Part shown: positions 9,291 through 18,202 of the stretch, piece by piece
Position numbering within the stretch: position 1 is the stretch's first letter
How the letters are laid out: each line of letters begins with the position of its first letter
Source: Clostridium neonatale
Lineage (GTDB): Bacteria; Bacillota; Clostridia; Clostridiales; Clostridiaceae
DNA: 64,000 bases
Assembly (NCBI RefSeq): GCF_001458595.1
Contig: NZ_LN890328.1
Coordinates: forward strand, 822,480 to 886,479
Reading direction: 5' to 3'
Notes under the pieces: generated by a model
Databases searched by the model: none
What the model was told of the DNA's origin: nothing
The model's input: the letters and a program-made list of their open reading frames with translations, nothing else
Made by a program: the position numbers and the translations under genes

Positions 9291-10613
9291 ATGGACACAT
9301 ATTTTGAACAAATAAAAAGGGCACATATAATGATAGATTCTTTATGCATATTTAAAAAGTTAAAAGATGATAATGTATTAATAAAATATAAAGCATTATT
9401 AAAATATTTAAGATATGATGATATAAGTGTTTCAGAAGGCATAACATTTTATAATGAATTTGTATATGAGCTTTTAGAAGAATCTAATGAGACTAATTTT
9501 AAAAAGTACATAATTGATAAAATATTTTTAGATAATAATGCGTTTACTAAAATGATAGACTGTAATGATTTAAGTCAAAAAAATATAGTAAATCAAGTTT
9601 CATTTGAACTTGAAGCTTTACAATATATATGTAGCATTGAATGTAAAACTATTAAAGATTTAATCTTATATAAGACAAAAGGAATAGATTTTGAAGAAGG
9701 CATAATTAAAAATTTAATTGAATGGGATTCAAAGAAAGGCATAGATGATTCAGAAAAATCTATTGATAAGCTAAAGAAAAAGATTATTGATTCTAATAAA
9801 TGGTCAGAATGTTTAGAAGATATTATTGAATTTTATAAGAAGTTTGGAACTGGTGAGTTTGGTGAATATAGAGCTTTTGTTTGGGAGAGAGATGGAGGCA
9901 AAGCTTACCTTAGAGGTGTAAAGCATCCAGATCCAGTAAAACTATCACAGCTAGTTGGGTATGAAGACCAAAAGAAGATTATAATAAATAACACATTACA
10001 ATTTTTAAATGGACATCCAGCAAACAATTTACTTCTATATGGTTCAAGAGGTACAGGAAAATCTTCAACTGTAAAAGCAATAATAAATGAATATTATGAT
10101 AAAGGCCTTAGACTGATAGAGGTAGATAAGGACAGATTGACTGATTTTACAAAGATAATAGAAGTGTTAAAGGATAAAAATTTGAAATTTATAATATTTG
10201 TGGATGATTTGGTATTTCAAGATGGAGAAGCAAGTTATTCAGCACTTAAAACAATTTTAGAAGGTGGAATAGAAAGCAATACAAATAACATAATTATTTA
10301 TGCAACAACTAATAGAAAGCATTTAGTTAAGGAAACATTTGAGGAAAGAAATAATGATATTCATGCCTCTGATACTGTTGAAGAGAAATTATCTTTATCA
10401 GACAGATTTGGAATTACTGTATCATTCTATTCACCAGATCAAAAGGAATACTTAGCTATAGTTGAAAGCTTAGTTAAAGAAAGAAATATAGAAGTAGATC
10501 CAGAATATTTAAGAGCTGAAGCGTTAAAATGGGTAAGATTTTATAATGGTCGTTCACCAAGAACAGCAAAGCAGTTTGTAAATTATCTTGAAGGAAATAT
10601 GAAAATTAAATAA
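9291..10613 (+). CDS. DUF815-family AAA ATPase
   Basis: This 440-residue protein has an alpha-helical N-terminal half (about 1-185) and a C-terminal AAA core. The core shows Walker A GSRGTGKSS at 251-259 and Walker B FIIFVDD at 300-306. The block SQLVGYEDQKK before the P-loop and SPRTAKQFVNYL at the C-terminus are characteristic of DUF815. Proteins of this family are widespread in Clostridia and Proteobacteria, and their client is not established. The gene starts at ATG 9291 behind GGGGGAAGG. A small basic/serine-rich protein follows 50 bases later and may be cotranscribed. Confidence 0.85.
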   Translation: MDTYFEQIKRAHIMIDSLCIFKKLKDDNVLIKYKALLKYLRYDDISVSEGITFYNEFVYELLEESNETNFKKYIIDKIFLDNNAFTKMIDCNDLSQKNIVNQVSFELEALQYICSIECKTIKDLILYKTKGIDFEEGIIKNLIEWDSKKGIDDSEKSIDKLKKKIIDSNKWSECLEDIIEFYKKFGTGEFGEYRAFVWERDGGKAYLRGVKHPDPVKLSQLVGYEDQKKIIINNTLQFLNGHPANNLLLYGSRGTGKSSTVKAIINEYYDKGLRLIEVDKDRLTDFTKIIEVLKDKNLKFIIFVDDLVFQDGEASYSALKTILEGGIESNTNNIIIYATTNRKHLVKETFEERNNDIHASDTVEEKLSLSDRFGITVSFYSPDQKEYLAIVESLVKERNIEVDPEYLRAEALKWVRFYNGRSPRTAKQFVNYLEGNMKIK

Positions 10614-10663
10614 TAATATTAAATTTATTGTGTAATAATAACTTTGAAAGGAGTTGATTACAT

Positions 10664-10804
10664 TTGTCAAAAAATTCGAAAGATAAGTTAATTCAAAAAG
10701 GCGGATCTATGTCTCAATCCAAAGTTAAATCATATTCAGAAAATTCAGATTTAAGTGATAATACAATTGAAAAAGGAAGAGAAATTCCATACAATAAGCG
10801 TTAA
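10664..10804 (+). CDS. Small hydrophilic protein with TTG start
   Basis: GAAAGGAG at about 10645-10652 sits 11 bases before TTG 10664. The frame encodes 46 residues (MSKNSKDKLIQKGGSM at the N-terminus, GREIPYNKR at the C-terminus) and stops at TAA 10802-10804. It is rich in Ser, Lys and Asn, with no membrane segment. The strong ribosome site, codon use like its neighbours and the position between the DUF815 gene and a terminator support a real gene. The composition recalls small spore-associated proteins, but I cannot place it in a family. Confidence 0.6.
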   Translation: MSKNSKDKLIQKGGSMSQSKVKSYSENSDLSDNTIEKGREIPYNKR

Positions 10805-10888
10805 TTTTTGTAAATAGAATTTTACAAAATAAATTTTAAATTGCAATTTTTAAAATTCCATATATAATATATTACGTAGGGTTAAAAG

Positions 10889-10948
10889 CTATAGTAAAAT
10901 GACTTTATGCAAGTTTTTCTTGTATATTAATTTTACTATAGTTTTTTA
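10889..10948 (+). terminator. Stem-loop terminator after the DUF815 gene pair
   Basis: CTATAGTAAAAT (10889-10900) pairs with ATTTTACTATAG (10930-10941) around a 29-base loop and is followed by TTTTTTATTTTT. The remainder of 10949-11143 is AT-rich leader of the two-component operon, with no other recognisable feature. Confidence 0.75.
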
Positions 10949-11143
10949 TTTTTGTTAAAAAATAACTTTTCTTAAAATATTTAAATTTTAAATAAAATAC
11001 TATTCTTTCGAAAATCTTAAGAATTTTAATGATAATTATGTAATTTTAATATATTAATATAAATACATAAGGGATTTATTTCTATTAATGATATAATTTA
11101 AAAGTGATGTGTAATATTTAGCTAAATATGGGGGCGATAGTGA

Positions 11144-11836
11144 ATGAAAGACTATAATATTTTAGTGGTTGATGATGATGAGATGATAACAGAAGCCATT
11201 GAAATATATCTTAAAAATGAAGGGTATAATGTGTTTAAAGCATATGATGGAATAGAAGCACTTAAAATTTTAGAAGATGAGATAATTCATTTAATAATTA
11301 TGGATATTATGATGCCCAATATGGATGGGACAAGAACTACTGTTAAAATAAGAGAAGAAAAACAAATTCCAATAATTATGCTTTCAGCAAAGTCAGAAGA
11401 TACTGATAAAATATTAGGACTCAATTTAGGAGCAGATGATTATATAACAAAGCCATTTAATCCACTTGAACTTATTGCAAGAGTAAATTCTCAAATAAGA
11501 AGATATACAAGGTTTTCTTCATTAAAAGAAGATGAAAACTTAATAGTTATAGGTGGATTAACACTGGATAAAGAAAGTAAAGTAGTTACTGCAGAAGGGG
11601 AAGTAGTTAAACTTACTCCACTTGAGCTAAAGATACTTACACTTCTTATGGAAAATCCTAATAGAGTATTTTCAATTGAAGAAATCTATGAAAGGGTATG
11701 GAATGAACAGGTGGTTGGAAATGTTGATACAGTTACAGTTCATATAAGGCGCATAAGAGAAAAGATAGAAATAAATTCTAAAGAACCAAGATATTTAAAG
11801 GTGGTGTGGGGAATTGGATACAAAATTGAAAAATAA
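11144..11836 (+). CDS. OmpR/PhoB-family response regulator
   Basis: The 230-residue protein has a receiver domain (1-115) and a winged-helix DNA-binding domain (about 130-228). Receiver residues are visible: acidic D10/D11, phospho-acceptor D54, S81 and K103. The C-terminal half has the LTPLELKILTLLMENP and VTVHIRRIREKIE blocks of the OmpR class (VanR/YcbL-like). It is translated just ahead of its sensor kinase, which starts inside its 3' end. The target genes are unknown. The kinase's large membrane part suggests an envelope stimulus. Confidence 0.92.
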   Translation: MKDYNILVVDDDEMITEAIEIYLKNEGYNVFKAYDGIEALKILEDEIIHLIIMDIMMPNMDGTRTTVKIREEKQIPIIMLSAKSEDTDKILGLNLGADDYITKPFNPLELIARVNSQIRRYTRFSSLKEDENLIVIGGLTLDKESKVVTAEGEVVKLTPLELKILTLLMENPNRVFSIEEIYERVWNEQVVGNVDTVTVHIRRIREKIEINSKEPRYLKVVWGIGYKIEK

Positions 11837-13409
11837 AAGTATTAGCTTTAATCTTCTAGTTCTAGTTATATCTATTAATATATTAATAATAACAGGATTT
11901 TTAGGAATAACACGTTATTATTATAGTAAGAGTGTAATAGCTACTGGATATATGATAGGGATATCAATAATTTTATCTTTATTAGTGGGAATTTTTATAA
12001 TTAATAAAAAATACAAATTGGAATATAGAAATAATATAGTTGATTTGTTTTATAGTAAACTATTTATTGAAATACGAATTTTATTTATATTTATTGCAAT
12101 GAACCTTATAGCGTATTTGCATGAAATATCAAATTATAGGGACTTTTTTTCTTATGATTATATTTCTGGATTTTTTATTTGTTTATTGTTAATATATGTT
12201 GCAATATGCGATGCATATAAAATGGGGTTAATTAATAAGAAAGAAGAGTTAGACAAATATATAAAAGACAAATCATTGATTTATTTTATACATAATAAAA
12301 CTAGAAGTGGCTATAGTAAAATATGTAATGAGTTTAATGGTAATTTAATAATTAAATCAACAAAAAATAGGTTGTTATTAAAAATAGTATATATATTTTT
12401 ATATGTTTTAGTTTTATTAATAACAGCACATCATATAGGATATCATTATATAAGATGGTATGATATATTTAGTATGAATATTGAAGAGATATTTTTAATC
12501 TTCATAAGTTTTCTGTTAACAGCAGTATTACTAGTTTATGTATTTACATTTGAATGTGATATCAATTATGTTCAAACAGCAGTAGGTAGCATTTTAAGTG
12601 GAAAATATAATAATGAAGCAAGCCTTAGTAAAGTTAAAATTTTTAAACAAATTGCTTATGATATAAAAAATATTGAAAATGGTTTAAACAAAGTCATAGA
12701 AGAAGCTGTAAGAAGCGAAAGAATGAAAGGTGAACTTATTACAAATGTTTCACATGATCTAAAAACTCCATTAACTTCAATAATAAATTATATAGACTTT
12801 TTAGATAAGGAAGATATATCAGAGGAAGAGAAAAAGAAATATATAAGTATTTTAAAGGAAAGAAGCAATAGGCTTAAGGTGCTTATTGAAGATTTATTTG
12901 AAGTGTCAAAAGCTTCATCAGGAAATATGGAATTAAATATGGAAAATATAGATTTAATAGCTCTAATTAGACAAACTTTAGGTGAGTTTGAAGAAAAAAT
13001 AGAGAAATCAACATTGTCATTTATAAAAGAAATTCCATATGATAAAGTGATTATTTATGCTGATGGCAAAAAGACATTTAGGGTTTTTCAAAATATTATT
13101 TCAAATATACTTAAGTATTCTATGGATCATTCAAGAGTTTATATTAATGTAAGTGAAGAAGAAGAATTTGTATGTATAGTTTTTAGAAATATATCAAAAT
13201 ATCGATTAAATATGAATGAAGAAGAAATTTTAGAAAGATTTAAAAGAGGAGATTCTTCAAGAACAACAGAAGGTTCGGGACTTGGCCTTGCAATTGCAAA
13301 AAGTTTAATTGAGCTCCAAGGAGGAAAATTTGAAGTTATAATAGATGGAGATTTATTTAAAGTAAGAATAATGATTAGAAAAGAAAATAAAATTAATCTG
13401 ATAAATTAG
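11814..13409 (+). CDS. Sensor histidine kinase, multi-pass membrane
   Basis: This 531-residue kinase starts with TTG at 11814 behind GGTGG, overlapping the regulator by 23 bases; a second TTG at 11826 is possible. Hydrophobic segments lie near 10-32, 42-63, 88-102, 117-131, 189-206 and 224-245, so the sensor part is mostly membrane-embedded with little exposed loop. HisKA follows with phospho-acceptor His314 in VSHDLKTPLTS, an N-box around Asn427/Asn431 and a G-box GSGLGLAIAK at 487-496. The layout resembles VanS-like or cell-envelope-stress kinases of Clostridia. The signal is unknown. Confidence 0.9.
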   Translation: MDTKLKNKSISFNLLVLVISINILIITGFLGITRYYYSKSVIATGYMIGISIILSLLVGIFIINKKYKLEYRNNIVDLFYSKLFIEIRILFIFIAMNLIAYLHEISNYRDFFSYDYISGFFICLLLIYVAICDAYKMGLINKKEELDKYIKDKSLIYFIHNKTRSGYSKICNEFNGNLIIKSTKNRLLLKIVYIFLYVLVLLITAHHIGYHYIRWYDIFSMNIEEIFLIFISFLLTAVLLVYVFTFECDINYVQTAVGSILSGKYNNEASLSKVKIFKQIAYDIKNIENGLNKVIEEAVRSERMKGELITNVSHDLKTPLTSIINYIDFLDKEDISEEEKKKYISILKERSNRLKVLIEDLFEVSKASSGNMELNMENIDLIALIRQTLGEFEEKIEKSTLSFIKEIPYDKVIIYADGKKTFRVFQNIISNILKYSMDHSRVYINVSEEEEFVCIVFRNISKYRLNMNEEEILERFKRGDSSRTTEGSGLGLAIAKSLIELQGGKFEVIIDGDLFKVRIMIRKENKINLIN

Positions 13410-13416
13410 AAAAAAC

Positions 13417-13483
13417 AATAAAAATATAATAATTACAAAATTTCTGAAAAAATGAAATTTTAAGTAATTATTATATTTTTATT
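13417..13483. terminator. Long bidirectional stem-loop between kinase and EamA genes
   Basis: AATAAAAATATAATAATTAC (13417-13436) pairs with its full complement ending near 13482. A second inner stem AAAATTTC/GAAATTTT lies within the loop. The arm reaches the stop codon of the convergent gene at 13482. Confidence 0.8.
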
Positions 13484-14423
13484 ATATAGGTAAAGTTGAA
13501 GAATTTTTTTTACCTGTAATATTAAATTTATTGATAATAGTAGAATTATGCTTAGTATTATTTTTATCTTTAGCTAAAATAATAGTTGAAATAACGATTA
13601 GTGTACTTCCTAAAATTAAAGCAAAGTTCAATTTTTCATCCAAGAAAATAACTCCTAAAAATATGCTCATAATAGCTTCAAAGGTTCCAAGAATTGAAGC
13701 AGAAGTTGAGCCAATAAGTTCAATTGCTTTAAGTAAAAGAATCATTGAAAATATAGTTGAAATTATAGATAGTCCTAAATATGAATATATGATTTCAAAA
13801 TTAAATTTTAAGATTATTGAATTTGTAGAAGCACCATATATAATTAACCCGAGTGTTGCACCAAAACAAACATACATAGTTAAAACAGTATGATCTATGT
13901 CCTTTAGCTCTTTTAAAGATAATGTTACAACATTAATTCCATAACATAAGCCAGAAAATAAGGCTAAAATAATTCCAACTGTATTTAATGATTTATCTTC
14001 AAAGGCAATAAGACAGTAAACTCCTAAAATTGAAAGTATCAACGAAATAATCTTTTTATATCCAACCTTTTCTTTAAAAAACACAAAGCTAAGTAAACAA
14101 ACTATTGCTGGATAAATATAGTGAAGAGTAGTCGCAAGTCCTACATCTAAATAATTATAAGATAAAAATAATGTCTCTGTAGTAATTGTATATCCCAAAG
14201 CACCCATGATAAATAAGATAAAAAATTGTTTAAAACTAATTTTGAGATTAATTTTTTTTATTTTAAGATAAATAAGTAGAACTACGCCTGCAATCAAAAA
14301 TCTAAAAATAAGTGCAGATGTAGAATTAGAGCCGCTATCATAGGCGACTTTTGCGAAGATTGGCATTATAGCATAAGCTAATGATGAAAGAATAGCATAT
14401 AAGATACCTTTATAATTGTCCAC
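13482..14423 (-). CDS. EamA / drug-metabolite transporter family permease
   Basis: The 313-residue protein has ten predicted membrane segments arranged as two EamA repeats (about 5-140 and 150-285). Typical blocks include ALIFRFLIAGVVLL early and TSASILGTFEAIMSIFLG late. Members export amino acids, nucleosides or other small metabolites; the substrate is not deducible. The GTG start at 14423 follows AAGGGGGAA. The C-terminal tail of about 28 residues is polar. A short hairpin lies in the leader at 14500-14526. Confidence 0.85.
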   Translation of the reverse strand: MDNYKGILYAILSSLAYAIMPIFAKVAYDSGSNSTSALIFRFLIAGVVLLIYLKIKKINLKISFKQFFILFIMGALGYTITTETLFLSYNYLDVGLATTLHYIYPAIVCLLSFVFFKEKVGYKKIISLILSILGVYCLIAFEDKSLNTVGIILALFSGLCYGINVVTLSLKELKDIDHTVLTMYVCFGATLGLIIYGASTNSIILKFNFEIIYSYLGLSIISTIFSMILLLKAIELIGSTSASILGTFEAIMSIFLGVIFLDEKLNFALILGSTLIVISTIILAKDKNNTKHNSTIINKFNITGKKNSSTLPI

Positions 14424-14499
14424 TTGTTTTTCCCCCTTGAAAAACTATAGAATTTATGTAGACTTTATATTTTATTGTATTAAAGAACAAAAGATAAAG

Positions 14500-14526
14500 T
14501 CCTTATACAGTATAAGGATTTTTTGG
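14500..14526. terminator. Hairpin in the EamA upstream region
   Basis: TCCTTATA, CAG and TATAAGGA form a tight hairpin followed on the plus strand by TTTTTT. It could stop plus-strand readthrough toward the ilv region, or act in the leader of the minus-strand EamA gene. Confidence 0.5.
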
Positions 14527-14590
14527 AAAACAATCAAGAGGATATATGTAAAAAATTTTACAAAAAATAAATAATGAACTTAACATTAGG

Positions 14591-14705
14591 TTTTAGTGGA
14601 TAACAACCGAAATTCAATATATGATATGTCAACAGTAGAAAAATTTAAGTTAAAAATTTAAATACAATACTACACATATTCATATACCGAAATTCTTTGT
14701 TTTAC
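14591..14705 (+). repeat. Dispersed structured repeat, copy 1 (deleted short form)
   Basis: It begins TTTAGTGGATAACAACCGAA and carries the shared inner arm GAAATTCAATATATGA and a diverged partner TCATATACCGAAATTC. The central GAGG...CCTC hairpin present in other copies is missing. It lies 61 bases 3' of ilvN, in the same orientation as the other five copies. Confidence 0.85.
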
Positions 14706-14716
14706 CTAAGCTCATA

Positions 14717-14758
14717 ATTTATAACACATTAATTGTCGATTAACGTGTTATAAATTTA
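14717..14758. terminator. Stem-loop after ilvN
   Basis: AATTTATAACACATTAAT and ATTAACGTGTTATAAATT pair with one mismatch around TGTCG. The T-rich side faces the plus strand, so its role as the minus-strand ilv terminator is uncertain. Confidence 0.5.
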
Positions 14759-14766
14759 ATTTTTAG

Positions 14767-15063
14767 TTACTTTTCAAGTTTAAGAACTTTATCAAGATTT
14801 TCAAATACATTTTGATCATAATCTTGATGTAAATTAACTTCTAGTACATCATATAATTTTTCAACTTGTTTAATGATCTGATCTAAAACTGAATCGTTTT
14901 TAACAAGCAAGAACATTTTGCTTGTTGAACCATCTCCAACTTGAGCACACAAAATTCCTTCTAAGTTAAAAGCTCGTCTAGCAAATAATCCAGTAATATG
15001 ACTCATCACACCTGGATGGTTTCTTACAAGTAATTCTAATAAATAGTACTTTGTATTAATCAT
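14767..15063 (-). CDS. ilvN: Acetolactate synthase small (regulatory) subunit
   Basis: The 98-residue protein consists of one ACT domain followed by a short helical tail. It shows the family blocks LLVRNHPGVMSHITGLFARR and FNLEGI near the N-terminus. It binds valine-type effectors and activates and feedback-controls IlvB. I chose the ATG at 15063 because AGGAAG lies 9 bases before it. An upstream GTG at 15075 would leave no spacing. The start overlaps the end of ilvB by 8 bases (ATGATTAA), so the subunits are translationally coupled. Confidence 0.9.
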   Translation of the reverse strand: MINTKYYLLELLVRNHPGVMSHITGLFARRAFNLEGILCAQVGDGSTSKMFLLVKNDSVLDQIIKQVEKLYDVLEVNLHQDYDQNVFENLDKVLKLEK

Positions 15064-16804
15064 TAAACTCTTCACTTCCTATCATTTCAATATTTGATTT
15101 GCCTGGTGCGACCATTGGAAGAATTTTCTCGCACTCTCCAATAGGTATATTTATTAAATAAGGACCAGGTATATTTAAAACTTCTTCTAATTTTTCTAAA
15201 GGATTTTCTTCGAAAGAAAAATCAATTGAACTAATTCCAAATCCTTCTGCAATAATCTTAAAGTTTGGGTTTGATATAAATTTTGAAGCGATGTAGTGAC
15301 CACTAAAGAATAATTCTTGCTGTTGACGTACAAGTCCTAAATGATGGTTTGAAAGAATTATTACTTTAACATTAAGGTTGAAATCGGCTAAAGTTGCAAG
15401 CTCTTGAATATTCATAAGTATTGAGCCATCACCACTAAAGCAGATTACAGGAGTATTTTTGTTAGCTAAAGCAGCACCAATTGCTACAGGAAGTCCAAAG
15501 CCCATAGTTCCAAGTCCGCCAGAAGTAAGAAGTGTTTTTGGGGTATTAAATGGGTATCTTTGGGCAACCCACATTTGATGTTCCCCAACATCAGTAGTTA
15601 CTATTGTAGATGAATCCACCTTTGATCCTATAAATGGTATTATATTTGCAGGATGCAATTGTTGCCCATAAGATGGAAGGGGATATTTTTCTCTAAAGCA
15701 GGCAATTCTTTGAGTCCAATGCTTTCTTTTTCTTTCATCTATATAAGGCAAAATTTCAATCAAAAAGTCCTTAACATTTGCAACCATTGATAAGTTGCTA
15801 TTTTTTATTTTATTGATTTCAGATGGATCAATATCTATATGAATAATTTGTGCATTTGGACAGAATGTATTAATATCGCCTGTGGCTCTATCATCAAATC
15901 GTGTACCTAATGCTAGAATTAAATCAGCTTCATTTAATAAATAATTTGTATAAGGTGCACCATGCATGCCAAGCATTCCAAGATTTAAAGTATCATCATG
16001 AGGAATAGCACCTAAAGCCATTAAGCTTAATGATACTGGAATATTATTTTTTTTAGCAAGAGCATATAGTTCTTTGCTGGAGTCGCCATTTATAATTCCA
16101 CCACCTGCATATATTATAGGTCTCCTAGAATCATTAATTAATTCAGCTATACATAATAATGTGGATTTTTTCAATGAAGTTTTTATTTTTTCTTTTATAT
16201 GTGATGTATTCTTAGTATCATTAGATATAATAGAGTCTATTGTATTTTCTTGCTTTGAACTATTACTTAAAAAATATTCATCACATTCAATTATTGATGT
16301 TTGAATGTTTTTTGGAATATCAATAAGAACAGGACCAGGCCTACCTTCAGAAGCTATTTTAAAAGCTTCTGGAATAATAGTTAATAAATCATACGGATCT
16401 CTAACTAGAAAATTATGTTTTGTAATTGGAATGGTTAGTCCATAAGCATCTACCTCTTGAAAAGCATCAGTACCTATTGCACTTAAGGAAACTTGTCCAG
16501 TTATTGCGATTAGAGGAATAGAATCGAGCTTAGCATCTGCAATAGCAGTAAGCAAATTTGTGGTTCCAGGTCCAGAAGTTGCAAAGCATACCCCAGGTTT
16601 ATTTGTTGTTCTAGATATACCTTGTGCAATAAATCCTGCACCTTGTTCATGACGTGCCAGTATATGTTTGATTTTTTTACTTTCGTATAAAGCATCATAA
16701 ATTGGAAGATTAAAACCACCAGGAATACCTGCAATATATTTAACACCTTGATTTTCTAATAATTTAATTAATATTTCAGCTCCACTATACTTCAAATAAA
16801 TCAC
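15056..16804 (-). CDS. ilvB: Acetolactate synthase large (catalytic) subunit
   Basis: The 582-residue ThDP-dependent enzyme condenses pyruvate (or pyruvate plus 2-ketobutyrate) in the first common step of valine, leucine and isoleucine synthesis. Three domains are evident: the N-terminal Pyr domain with the activating Glu in LARHEQGAGFIAQG, a central FAD-type domain around 200-340, and a C-terminal PP domain with the ThDP/Mg motif GDGSILMNIQELATL. Length is normal. It is preceded by a T-box leader on the same strand and followed by the overlapping ilvN. The rest of the pathway is not adjacent, apart from leuA at 50681. Confidence 0.95.
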   Translation of the reverse strand: MIYLKYSGAEILIKLLENQGVKYIAGIPGGFNLPIYDALYESKKIKHILARHEQGAGFIAQGISRTTNKPGVCFATSGPGTTNLLTAIADAKLDSIPLIAITGQVSLSAIGTDAFQEVDAYGLTIPITKHNFLVRDPYDLLTIIPEAFKIASEGRPGPVLIDIPKNIQTSIIECDEYFLSNSSKQENTIDSIISNDTKNTSHIKEKIKTSLKKSTLLCIAELINDSRRPIIYAGGGIINGDSSKELYALAKKNNIPVSLSLMALGAIPHDDTLNLGMLGMHGAPYTNYLLNEADLILALGTRFDDRATGDINTFCPNAQIIHIDIDPSEINKIKNSNLSMVANVKDFLIEILPYIDERKRKHWTQRIACFREKYPLPSYGQQLHPANIIPFIGSKVDSSTIVTTDVGEHQMWVAQRYPFNTPKTLLTSGGLGTMGFGLPVAIGAALANKNTPVICFSGDGSILMNIQELATLADFNLNVKVIILSNHHLGLVRQQQELFFSGHYIASKFISNPNFKIIAEGFGISSIDFSFEENPLEKLEEVLNIPGPYLINIPIGECEKILPMVAPGKSNIEMIGSEEFND

Positions 16805-16860
16805 TCCTTTGCTATTATAAACTTTGTAATGGAGTTATAAAAATAAAACATTTGTATAAT

Positions 16861-17110
16861 AAAAAATCCTCATCCTAAAAGTATAGGACGAAGAACGAAT
16901 CACCGCGGTACCACCTAAATTTGTATTGAGAAATACACACTTTAATATAATACAGATAACTATTTATCGATATTATTGCCTTTTTAACGGTAGGCATCCG
17001 TTTAATTCTACTCTCTAAACGATTTCCTTTAAAAGTTCCAAGGCTACATTCAATATATTAATCACAAGAATTCACACCAACCATTCTTTCTCTTTGCATC
17101 AAATATATAT
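16861..17110 (-). promoter_or_regulatory. T-box leader controlling ilvBN
   Basis: Read on the minus strand, the conserved T-box GGTGGTACCGCGG is at 16903-16915. The antiterminator half-site lies upstream of a terminator whose arms are CGTCCTATACTTTTAGGATG, followed by a T run (16861-16893). Stem I begins near 17105. A GTA triplet in a GAATGTAGCC context near 17045 is a candidate specifier, which would mean tRNA-Val. The T-box is certain; the specifier is inference. Uncharged tRNA binding would allow readthrough into ilvB. Confidence 0.95.
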
Positions 17111-17154
17111 CTACTTTTCCTTTTCATTACATTTAAAATATGAAGTTTATAATA

Positions 17155-17184
17155 ATTATATTCAAAAATGTTTCATATTGTCAA
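17155..17184 (-). promoter_or_regulatory. Promoter of the ilvBN T-box transcript
   Basis: On the minus strand TTGACA (17179-17184) and TATAAT (17155-17160) are 18 bases apart, about 40 bases upstream of stem I. Confidence 0.8.
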
Positions 17185-17343
17185 TAATAAAATAAAAAAA
17201 TTAATAATTTATGATTGTTAATTATTCTTTAAAATAAATAATTAGAATGATATATTATATAAAATAATATATATAGATGTATTAAAATGGTATAATATGA
17301 GAAGAAATCATTTTACTTAATAGAGAAAGGACTAAAACATTTT

Positions 17344-18183
17344 ATGAAGAATAAGTTAAAAACGTTAGGAAAATGTCTGTTATTTTTTATAATATGGATT
17401 GTACTTGTTGTAATAACAGAAAGATTTTTTAAGCTATATATTCTGGTTGATTTTATTGGAAAATCAGATGGGACAATGCAGCTTTATCATGAAATTATAT
17501 CTTTATTAGCAACTATAATAGCCACGTGTATTTTAATATTTGTAGTTGATAGAAAAAGAAAGATAAAGATATTTAAATTTGACGCAATTGGAATAGATAC
17601 GTTGATAGGGATGGGATTAGGCCTTGGATATAGTGTATTAATAATTGTTATTTTATATTTCATAAAAAGTGTATCATTTGATATAAAAAATGCTAGCTTT
17701 TATTTGGAATTAGTAATGTGGATAATAGCATTATTGATTCATTGCATAATGGTACATCTATTAGTACGAGGATATGTTTATAGAATCATAGAAAAAGAAC
17801 AAAGCGAGTTATCTGCAATAATGATAACAGGCATTATCTATATGATTATACATATAAAATATTATGATTTAGATATATTAACTATTTTTAATATATTCAC
17901 ATTAGGAATTATTTTTTCATTTATATTATCTATATTTAAAAGTTTATGGTCTGTCATAATAATGGATTTTTCTTATACTGTTGTTTTAGGACTTGGGACA
18001 GGTCTCATAAAGCTTACAAGTAACTATCCAGTATGTGTTTCTTCAAGCGTTTCAAATTATAAGTTTTTTTCTTTTGGCACATATGGATTGCTATCAGGTA
18101 TTTTAATTACAATTATTAATTTAAGTTTGATAATTGTATTGATGCTTTTAAAAATAAAAAATAACTCATCTTCTAAAAAGTAA
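17344..18183 (+). CDS. CPBP-like integral membrane protein with degenerate protease motifs
   Basis: The 279-residue protein has about eight hydrophobic segments. The block VHLLVRGYVYR around residue 140 lines up with the E-E-x-x-x-R motif of CPBP (CAAX-type) intramembrane proteases. The two catalytic Glu are replaced by Val-His while the Arg is kept. A following IYMIIH matches the second motif (F-x-x-x-H type). The third-motif His is not evident in SLWSVIIMD. It is therefore probably a non-proteolytic CPBP relative, such as a bacteriocin-immunity or scaffold protein, though another family is possible. AGAAAGGA precedes the ATG. A structured repeat begins 20 bases after the stop. Confidence 0.6.
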   Translation: MKNKLKTLGKCLLFFIIWIVLVVITERFFKLYILVDFIGKSDGTMQLYHEIISLLATIIATCILIFVVDRKRKIKIFKFDAIGIDTLIGMGLGLGYSVLIIVILYFIKSVSFDIKNASFYLELVMWIIALLIHCIMVHLLVRGYVYRIIEKEQSELSAIMITGIIYMIIHIKYYDLDILTIFNIFTLGIIFSFILSIFKSLWSVIIMDFSYTVVLGLGTGLIKLTSNYPVCVSSSVSNYKFFSFGTYGLLSGILITIINLSLIIVLMLLKIKNNSSSKK

Positions 18184-18202
18184 TGAGTGTTGTACAGAGG
18201 AT

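Noticed and set aside
16510-16746. Second frame inside ilvB
   Set aside because: It is a shadow of the acetolactate synthase gene without its own signals.
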